From Candidatus Egerieicola pullicola (GTDB lineage Bacteria; Bacillota; Clostridia; Oscillospirales; Ruminococcaceae): DNA of 18,533 nt. Below are positions 14,289 through 18,533 of this stretch, piece by piece; positions within the stretch are counted from its first letter, which is position 1; each line of letters begins with the position of its first letter. The notes below the pieces were generated by a model. The model did no database searches. It was given only the letters and a program-made list of their open reading frames with translations, and had not been told where the DNA came from. The translations under genes were made by a program, and so were the position numbers. Location: assembly GCA_018712465.1 (NCBI GenBank), contig DVGY01000081.1, forward strand, positions 1 to 18,533, written 5' to 3'.

Positions 14289-15071
14289 TTATTGACCGGC
14301 AGACTGCCGGTGGTGGAGCAGGGTGTAAAACGCCCGCACCTGACTGGCCTTGCCGCAGCTCATCTTCCCTTCGGAACAGGCTCCCTTGTAGCAGGAAGGA
14401 CCGGCCGAGGCAAAGAGGGTGGGAGCCACGGCGCAGACCTGGCGGAGCATTTCGTCCGCCACCGCCTTAATCTCCCATTGGGCCCGGTTGCAGCAGCGCA
14501 GCTTGAAGAAGTTCATCAGGCTTCTGGCGTTCATGGTCAAAATCATTTTGGTGGCGCAGGCGTTGGGCAGCACAAACCGCGCGTCCTCAATGGCCTTCTT
14601 TTCCGCCTTGCGCTTGGCCTGTTTTTCCGGCAGTCCGTCCTCCAAAAAGCTTTGCAGGTGCCGGGCTTGGAGCCGGTCCGCCAAGGCGTTGTAATCCGCC
14701 ACCGCCCGTTCCATGGATGTTACAAAAATCTCATTGGCCTCTGGGTCCGCCCCGATTTCCGGCGGGGTCACGAAGGAAAAGTTGGATTCTTTCACATACC
14801 GCTGGCTCTGGACGCTGAAGGAGGCCAGCCGGTGCCGTGTGATCTGAGCCAGCAAAGAGCGGCTCACCCCTTCCAGAGCAAAGGTAAAGCTGGCATGCTC
14901 AATGGGGCTCTCATGACCGATTTCTGCCAGCATCTCCACAAAATCCTCCGCCTTTTCCTGGGTCAGGCCGTCGTAGAGCTGGTCCACGCTGCTGCCGCTG
15001 TAGCAGAGCTTGGCGGCGCAGGCCACCGTCTTTTCCGGCTGCGGGGTGTAGGCAAGCAGGGTCACATTCAT
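14289..15071 (-). CDS. thyX: Flavin-dependent thymidylate synthase ThyX
   Basis: 260 residues. Makes dTMP from dUMP using methylene-THF, FAD and NADPH. The diagnostic RHRX7S motif is residues 79-89 in RHRLASFSVQSQRY; HESPIEHASFTF precedes it and NARSLMNFFKLR follows. ATG at 15069-15071 was chosen for its AGGAGG at 8 bases; an open frame extends 23 codons upstream into the promoter. The C-terminal tail has cysteines (SCYKGACSEGKMSCGK), as seen in clostridial members. First gene of the seven-gene set. No thyA-like gene is visible in the window. Confidence 0.96.
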   Translation of the reverse strand: MNVTLLAYTPQPEKTVACAAKLCYSGSSVDQLYDGLTQEKAEDFVEMLAEIGHESPIEHASFTFALEGVSRSLLAQITRHRLASFSVQSQRYVKESNFSFVTPPEIGADPEANEIFVTSMERAVADYNALADRLQARHLQSFLEDGLPEKQAKRKAEKKAIEDARFVLPNACATKMILTMNARSLMNFFKLRCCNRAQWEIKAVADEMLRQVCAVAPTLFASAGPSCYKGACSEGKMSCGKASQVRAFYTLLHHRQSAGQ

Positions 15072-15111
15072 GGTTTTTTCCTCCTGAGGTGTTTTTGCTA
15101 TGGATATGGAC

Positions 15112-15140
15112 ATTGTATCATAATAGGGCGAAAAAAGCAA
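15112..15140 (-). promoter_or_regulatory. Sigma-A promoter of the thyX operon
   Basis: On the minus strand TTGCTT (15135-15140), 17 bases and TACAAT (15112-15117), about 40 bases before the thyX ATG. It is the only convincing promoter I find for the seven genes down to 8751. Confidence 0.78.
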
Positions 15141-15247
15141 ATCCCATCCCCTGCGCCGCTGTGGAAGCTATATTTTTCTTCTTTTTCCCTTTTTCTTACA
15201 TTTTTTGCCCGATTGGGGCATTTGGAAAAATTTTTTTGAAAAAACCC

Positions 15248-15276
15248 TTGACAATCCGGGGTTGGTTCGGTATAAT
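15248..15276 (+). promoter_or_regulatory. Perfect consensus promoter of tRNA-Thr
   Basis: TTGACA (15248-15253), a 17-base spacer and TATAAT (15271-15276), identical to the sigma-A consensus. The 40-50-base leader contains a short TGTCG-AGAG-CGACA hairpin. Confidence 0.96.
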
Positions 15277-15326
15277 AATCAACGTTGTCGAGAGCGACAG
15301 ACGGCAACAGAGCAAAAACTTCATCT

Positions 15327-15402
15327 GCTGCTATGGCTCAGTAGGCAGAGCACGTCCTTGGTAAGGACGAGGTCACCAGTTCGAATCTGGTTAGCAGCTC
15401 CA
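15327..15402 (+). tRNA. tRNA-Thr (anticodon GGT)
   Basis: The 76-base cloverleaf includes an encoded CCA. The acceptor stem is GCTGCTA / TAGCAGC with discriminator T. The D arm is GCTC / GAGC. The anticodon stem CGTCC / GGACG holds loop TTGGTAA, hence anticodon GGT. The T arm is ACCAG-TTCGAAT-CTGGT. It lies just upstream of a phage-derived element, and its 3' half is a plausible integration site. Confidence 0.96.
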
Positions 15403-15405
15403 GTG

Positions 15406-15448
15406 AAATCCCTAGGAATCATCAAGGTTTCTGGGGATTTTTCTTTTT
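15406..15448 (+). terminator. Terminator of tRNA-Thr
   Basis: AAATCCCTAGGAA pairs with TTTCTGGGGATTT (two wobble pairs) over a 9-base loop and is followed by TTCTTTTT. Confidence 0.8.
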
Positions 15449-15470
15449 CCCGTAAAAACCCAGTCCGACA

Positions 15471-15494
15471 AAAACCGATACCAAAACCGATACC
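15471..15494. repeat. Perfect tandem 12-base repeat beside the tRNA (possible integrase arm sites)
   Basis: AAAACCGATACC occurs twice with no gap (15471-15482 and 15483-15494), about 70 bases from the tRNA 3' end. Tyrosine integrases use such short direct repeats as arm sites near att cores. No integrase gene is visible, so the function is inferred. Confidence 0.5.
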
Positions 15495-15509
15495 GCCAAT
15501 CAAGCAAAA

Positions 15510-15532
15510 GGGGGCGGCGAAACGCCACCCCC
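15510..15532 (-). terminator. Terminator after the small terminase gene
   Basis: On the minus strand GGGGGTGGCG pairs with CGCCGCCCCC (one wobble) over a TTT loop and is followed by TTTTG, 3 bases after the stop. Confidence 0.8.
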
Positions 15533-15535
15533 GGC

Positions 15536-15871
15536 TTATAGCTCTTCCTCGTCCTCCACAGTCTCCCCTGCCTTGGCACGGTCCCGGAAACCCAGAGCCG
15601 TCCAAACGGAGAGCATCTGCGCCGAAATCCGCAGCCCATCGCTCACCGCCTTGTTGCCGGTCAAGCCGTGCTGGGCCGCCCCATTCTGGTAGGGGATCAG
15701 CGCCCCGTACTCCTTCACAGCGGCGTTGGCGTCCTGAAGCCAGCACCAAAGCTGCATATATTCCTTCACTTTGGAGGTGTACTGGGGCCCGTCCAGCCCC
15801 CGCCGGCGCAGATCCTCCAGCATCGCCTCCTTCAGCTGCTTGTAGGCCGCGGATTTTTCCCATTGCTTCAT
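15536..15871 (-). CDS. P27-type phage terminase small subunit
   Basis: 111 residues from ATG at 15869-15871 (GGAGG 8 bases upstream; a longer frame to 15952 has no ribosome site). The pattern fits the P27 family: a helical N-terminus (AMLEDLRRRGLDGPQYTSKVKEYM), then GALIPYQNGAAQHGLTGNKAVSDGLR, where the (Y)QNG..N...V motif is typical, then QMLSVWTALGF. Such proteins bind the phage packaging site and recruit the large terminase. It is the last gene before the tRNA-Thr and is preceded by the capsid gene. This is opposite to the usual small terminase - large terminase - portal - capsid order. No large terminase is in view. Confidence 0.8.
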   Translation of the reverse strand: MKQWEKSAAYKQLKEAMLEDLRRRGLDGPQYTSKVKEYMQLWCWLQDANAAVKEYGALIPYQNGAAQHGLTGNKAVSDGLRISAQMLSVWTALGFRDRAKAGETVEDEEEL

Positions 15872-15999
15872 CCGTTCTTCCCTCCTTCCTTCGGTTTGGG
15901 GGACACCCCCCTGGGCGTTTTTACAAAAATCCGGAATGTCCTGGACCCACACGATTAGGAAAGTAATCCCGCCACCCCGTTTTTTTCAGGGGGGAAGTC

Positions 16000-16028
16000 A
16001 AAAAGCGCACAGATCTTCTCCGTGCGCT
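16000..16028 (-). terminator. Terminator after the capsid gene
   Basis: On the minus strand AGCGCAC pairs perfectly with GTGCGCT over an 11-base loop, then TTTTG, 10 bases past the capsid stop. Confidence 0.85.
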
Positions 16029-16037
16029 CGTTTGCTC

Positions 16038-16877
16038 TTATTCCGCCACCGCTTGATAGTAAATTCCCATCTTTTTGTTGTCCAGAACAAAGGCGTCGTA
16101 GCAGATACGCCCCTCCACCAAAGAGCCGGAGATGCCGGGCGGATTGATGTGGACGTTGTACTCTTCCAGCTTGGTGGGAGCCACGGTAGCGGAAGGGTGA
16201 GCCATCAGAAAGCCGAAGTTCTCCGGTAGACGCACCCCCGGCACCTTCACCACGCTGAACCCATCCAGCATCCCGATCACCCCCAGCTGGCGCATCTGCT
16301 GGCCAATGTCGGTTTCCATGGTAATGTCCGGGCTCTTCTTCATCAGGCTGTACACCGCCGGCGTCACCACCAGCACCCGGTTGGTTTCCGGCACCTCGGC
16401 GTTGTCCATGGCTTCGCTGCCTTTGAGAATCTCTTCATAGATGTTTTCCGCCGTGAGCGCCAGGGCGGCGGGCTTGCTGCCTGCACTGTTGCACATCACC
16501 CCATAGGTATAGGCGTCCACTTCGGGGATCACCACCTCCCGGGTCTGCCGGGCCAGGGCGGAAGCTGCCGCCACCTGCTGGGCGGTTTCGTCCTCGTCCA
16601 GCTTGTCAATGGCAAAGGTGAAGGACCGGTCCCGCTTTAAGGTAAACTCTTCCGTGGTGGCGTCCAGGGAATCCACCGCCCCGTAGCGGCTCCAGTTGCC
16701 GCTGGCAGGGCCGGTGCGGCCGTAGTCGTTCATGGCAGAGGTGGTGACCTTGTACACCTTCACCGTGTGGGCCCCCGTCCAGTCGAAGTCCTGGTTGGTG
16801 AGCAGGTAGGTCTTGCTTTCCGCCTTGAATTGTTCATCAGTATACTCTTTGAATTTGGTGACCAGTTCAATGGACAT
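16038..16877 (-). CDS. Phage major capsid protein
   Basis: 279 residues. It matches from memory a major capsid family of clostridial prophages: VTKFKEYTDEQFKAES start, DFDWTGAHTVKVYKV, MNDYGRTG, a LKRDRSFTFAIDKLDEDE stretch, VIPEVDAYTYG, TNRVLVVTPAVYSLMK, and the C-terminal INPPGISGSLVEGRICYDAFVLDNKK. An HK97-like fold is expected. No separate N-terminal delta domain or protease gene is seen; the protein before it could serve as scaffold. ATG start with GGAGGT 8 bases upstream, inside the end of the preceding gene (11-base overlap), so translation is coupled. The protein seems intact, without stops or frameshift. Confidence 0.88.
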   Translation of the reverse strand: MSIELVTKFKEYTDEQFKAESKTYLLTNQDFDWTGAHTVKVYKVTTSAMNDYGRTGPASGNWSRYGAVDSLDATTEEFTLKRDRSFTFAIDKLDEDETAQQVAAASALARQTREVVIPEVDAYTYGVMCNSAGSKPAALALTAENIYEEILKGSEAMDNAEVPETNRVLVVTPAVYSLMKKSPDITMETDIGQQMRQLGVIGMLDGFSVVKVPGVRLPENFGFLMAHPSATVAPTKLEEYNVHINPPGISGSLVEGRICYDAFVLDNKKMGIYYQAVAE

Positions 16878-17307
16878 GGTATCTACCTCCGTTTTTAAAG
16901 ATTTCGTCTAATACTTCCCGCAGGGGCCGGGGGCCTTTGGGGGTTTGCAGCACCTGGTTCAGGTCGCCGTAAATTTGCTCCAGACGCTTGAGCTGGAAGG
17001 TGCGCCGCCACAGCACATCCACTAAGGCGACCAGCTCCTCCATGGTCTGTTCAAACCCCTGCATACTGGACAGGTCCACCCCTTCCAAAAAGTCCAGCAC
17101 CTCTTCCACCGGAAAGCCTGCCTCAAAGAGGTGCTGCCGGAATTGCAGCCGCAAACTCTGCCGGTCCAGCTCCCGTTGCTGAAGCTCCTGGGGGGTCAAA
17201 TCCTGGTCCAGTCGCAACCGGACCTCCTGCTGAATTTTCTGTTCCGCTTCCTGGGCGGTCATCCAGCCCTCCCGGTGGAGCTGGTCCTGTAAATCACAGT
17301 TTATCAT
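16867..17307 (-). CDS. Putative capsid scaffold or assembly protein
   Basis: 146 residues from ATG at 17305-17307 (AAGGAG 11 bases upstream; the GTG at 17319 touches the ribosome site and is unlikely). It is rich in Glu, Gln, Leu and Arg, with long predicted helices (AEQKIQQEVRLRL to RQHLFEAG; RTFQLKRLEQIYGDLNQVL) that could form coiled coils. No family is recognised. The position directly before, and overlapping, the capsid gene is where phages place scaffold proteins, and the composition suits that role. The function is inferred from position and composition only. Confidence 0.6.
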   Translation of the reverse strand: MINCDLQDQLHREGWMTAQEAEQKIQQEVRLRLDQDLTPQELQQRELDRQSLRLQFRQHLFEAGFPVEEVLDFLEGVDLSSMQGFEQTMEELVALVDVLWRRTFQLKRLEQIYGDLNQVLQTPKGPRPLREVLDEIFKNGGRYHVH

Positions 17308-17401
17308 AAATTTTTTCACTCCTTATTTTTCGGTCACCCCGCCCCATCTCCGCCGCCGGGAACAAGGAGTCAATGCCCGCCGGCAAAGAGGTTTAGGGTA
17401 A

Positions 17402-17450
17402 AAAACAAGGCATGAGAGCGGCTCGAAGCCGTTTTCCCATGCCTTGTTTT
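17402..17450. terminator. Strong two-way terminator inside the phage element
   Basis: AAAACAAGGCATG and CATGCCTTGTTTT are perfect 13-base arms; inside them sits a second hairpin CGGCT-CGA-AGCCG. On the minus strand it ends in TTTTTT, so it should stop transcripts from the replication side before the scaffold-capsid genes. It can also work on the plus strand. A third copy of the arm, CTCATGCCTT (17473-17482), can pair with AAGGCATGAG (17408-17417). Confidence 0.85.
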
Positions 17451-17519
17451 GGCTAACCCCGAAAGGGCGGTACTCATGCCTTATTTTTAATTAAATTATA
17501 CCACTTTTTAGTACAAAAG

Positions 17520-17678
17520 TCAAGTTTTTTCCTGGATTTTTGTCTCAAAATAGAGGTGCCGGAACGGGGGATGGGCAAAGCTGTACTTGACCTTCACCTC
17601 CGGCAGGCACTTTAAAAAGGCCTCCAGCCTCTTGGCCTGGGCTTCCTCCTGGGGAAGGTAGGCAATTTTGATTTTCAC
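17520..17678 (-). CDS. Small phage-element protein, unknown function
   Basis: 52 residues from GTG at 17676-17678, chosen because AAGGAGGTGATTT precedes it; a frame back to 17726 lacks a site. The sequence (KIKIAYLPQEEAQAKRLEAFLKCL, then a basic/aromatic end HLYFETK) resembles tiny proteins often found in clostridial phage and integrative elements: a beta strand, a helix and a C-terminal strand. No function is known to me. It lies between the zinc-ribbon gene and the strong terminator. Confidence 0.65.
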   Translation of the reverse strand: MKIKIAYLPQEEAQAKRLEAFLKCLPEVKVKYSFAHPPFRHLYFETKIQEKT

Positions 17679-17738
17679 GGCGAAATCACCTCCTTGTGGG
17701 GCGAACAATAGTTGCATGGCAACCAAATTTGTGATAGA

Positions 17739-17744
17739 ATTATA
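17739..17744 (-). promoter_or_regulatory. Possible -10 of the 52-residue gene
   Basis: TATAAT on the minus strand, 61 bases before the GTG; no good -35. The leader contains the hairpin GTTGC-CAT-GCAAC (17711-17723). Confidence 0.4.
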
Positions 17745-17762
17745 GCGTAACGGCTCACGAAT

Positions 17763-17993
17763 TTACCGCATTTCGGCTTCTTGCTTGCAAGGGGCCTTTT
17801 TTTCTGCCTGTTCGGCGGGCTTGTGGTAGACCCAGCGGCGGATCATCACCGCCAGGGTATCCAGCTTTTCCCAATCCAGCCGGTCCAGCAGGCACCGGAT
17901 TTCCTGCTCCAGGGCTTTTTTGGTGCAGTCGCACTGTTCCCCGGGGTCCAGGCTGGCTCCACAGCGGGGGCAGGTGTAGTAGTCACTGCGCAT
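17763..17993 (-). CDS. Small zinc-ribbon protein of the phage element
   Basis: 76 residues. CPRCG (residues 8-12) and CDC (21-23) make an N-terminal zinc-ribbon-like set of cysteines. A helix follows (ALEQEIRCLLDRLDWEKLDTLAVMIRRW), then a Lys/Glu-rich tail. The ATG at 17991-17993 has a near-perfect AAAGGAGGTGA. It follows the AT-rich iteron region and the RepA-like gene, so a role in element replication or its control is possible but unproven. The type is common in clostridial mobile elements (from memory). Confidence 0.72.
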   Translation of the reverse strand: MRSDYYTCPRCGASLDPGEQCDCTKKALEQEIRCLLDRLDWEKLDTLAVMIRRWVYHKPAEQAEKKAPCKQEAEMR

Positions 17994-18011
17994 AGGGGTT
18001 CACCTCCTTTT

Positions 18012-18162
18012 CAACGGTTGCAACGGTCTCCTTTTTGTACCGTTGCTCTTTTTTAGGTAGAATATGTTTTGTATATTCTATAAATTAATGCTTTATCTTT
18101 TGTTTCAAGAAATACTAAAACTTATTTTTTATTTTACCAACGGTACCAACGGTGCCAACGGT
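18012..18162. repeat. CAACGGT iteron-like array flanking an AT-rich segment
   Basis: Seven-base CAACGGT occurs at 18012, 18021, 18138, 18147 and 18156 (first bases), and inverted (ACCGTTG) at 18039. Within each cluster the spacing is exactly 9 bases. Between the clusters, 18050-18136 is very AT-rich and holds a perfect 8-base inverted repeat TAGAATAT / ATATTCTA (18058-18080). Arrays of this kind next to a RepA-like gene are typical of replication origins. A regulatory site for the downstream gene is the alternative. Confidence 0.6.
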
Positions 18163-18167
18163 TAGTT

Positions 18168-18533
18168 TTAGTAATAGCTAAAGCAATGCTTACCGCCACC
18201 TCCCCCGTTTTTTTGGTACTGGTAGCAGATTCCCTCCTGTTGTTGTAGCAGCGGGGCATACCGCTTCAGCACCCCGGTGAGCTGTCTGGGGTTATCCGCC
18301 AGCTCCCGGCCGGTAATCTCCCGCCCCTTTTCCATCAGCTGGGAAGCACTGCCCTTCCAGCCCTGGGGAGAATCCTCCAGAAGTTGGTTGACCGTTGGGG
18401 CCAGGGGGCTTTCCAGATAGTCCTCCAGTTCCTGTTGTTGGGTAAGGTTCTCCGCCGGCCCCAGGTTTTCCCAGCGGCAAGCAGTGGAATCAAACCGCAG
18501 CATCAGTTCGGCGCTGTCCACATCCCGGCCGGT
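18168..18533 (-). CDS. RepA-like AAA ATPase of a mobile element, C-terminal part
   Basis: 121 residues are visible; the frame stays open to the right edge, so the N-terminus and ATPase motifs are outside. The visible TGRDVDSAELMLRFD followed by CRWENLG matches, from memory, the end of the AAA domain in RepA-like helicases of clostridial phages and integrative elements. The remainder (SPQGWKGSASQLMEKGREITG to NPRQLTGVLKRYAPLL) looks like the winged-helix tail of such proteins. The last residues are Gly-rich (NGGGGGKH). The iteron-like repeats begin right after the stop. Confidence 0.65.
   Translation of the reverse strand, partial: TGRDVDSAELMLRFDSTACRWENLGPAENLTQQQELEDYLESPLAPTVNQLLEDSPQGWKGSASQLMEKGREITGRELADNPRQLTGVLKRYAPLLQQQEGICYQYQKNGGGGGKHCFSYY

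Noticed and set aside
15321..15863. Open frame on the minus strand running through the tRNA gene, ending in a peptide with IRTGDLVLTKDVL
   Set aside because: This peptide is the antisense translation of the tRNA-Thr gene, a well-known false ORF. The true gene in this stretch is the small terminase in another frame.
15872..15999. G/C-run hairpins (GGGGG-ACA-CCCCC near 15898-15910) considered as a further terminator or small gene
   Set aside because: No T tract follows on either strand, and the open frame here lacks a start and ribosome site. It is left as an unexplained leader of the small terminase gene.
16038..16877. Encapsulin nanocompartment considered for the capsid-fold protein
   Set aside because: The neighbours are a scaffold-like protein and a small terminase, and no cargo enzyme is next to it. 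The sequence pattern is that of clostridial prophage capsids.
17402..17482. Palindromic repeats considered as a CRISPR remnant or att site
   Set aside because: Only three arms with irregular spacing; the hairpin plus T tract is explained by termination.

Overview
The window looks like chromosome of a GC-rich, anaerobic Clostridia, most likely an Oscillospiraceae-type gut bacterium. This is an inference from several things. There are near-consensus sigma-A promoters and strong GGAGG ribosome binding sites. A sortase-anchored surface protein has a PQTD-type sorting signal. There is a large flavodiiron oxygen/NO-detoxifying protein, and flavin-dependent ThyX makes dTMP. Almost all genes lie on the minus strand. 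Only the first gene and one tRNA gene are on the plus strand.

Layout, left to right. 1-1320: the C-terminal part of a von Willebrand-type surface adhesin with a Pro/Asp-rich wall spacer and sorting signal, closed by a strong terminator. 1435-6350: metabolic single genes and pairs, each with its own promoter or terminator. These are citrate synthase (TTG start), a GH13 alpha-glucosidase-like enzyme followed by a small membrane protein, a SLOG-fold protein, and a small transaldolase. 6433-8321: a four-module flavodiiron protein (diiron lactamase fold, flavodoxin, flavin reductase, rubredoxin). 8260-8750: a 490-base gap without a gene, holding a 283-base MITE-like element with terminal inverted repeats and several internal hairpins. 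8751-15140: a probable seven-gene operon read right to left: thyX, tmk, a GNAT acetyltransferase, a DJ-1/PfpI protein, 5-formyl-THF cyclo-ligase, mltG and a U32 peptidase-family (probably tRNA-hydroxylation) protein. It joins dTMP synthesis and activation with folate recycling, then cell-wall and tRNA functions in a partial version of the Bacillus yrrL-yrrN/O order.

15248-15448: tRNA-Thr(GGT) on the plus strand with a perfect TTGACA-17-TATAAT promoter and its own terminator. Directly behind its 3' end begins a phage-derived element that runs off the right edge. Read right to left it carries the C-terminus of a RepA-like AAA ATPase, a CAACGGT iteron-like array around an AT-rich stretch, two small proteins, and a strong two-way terminator. 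After the terminator come a scaffold-like protein, a major capsid protein, a P27-type small terminase, and a perfect tandem 12-base repeat next to the tRNA. No large terminase, portal, protease or tail gene is in the visible part. The gene order (capsid then small terminase at the element end, next to a replication module) suggests a compact capsid-encoding phage satellite or minimal integrative element rather than an ordinary prophage. This is the most interesting part of the window. A decayed prophage remains possible, because the right end is not visible.
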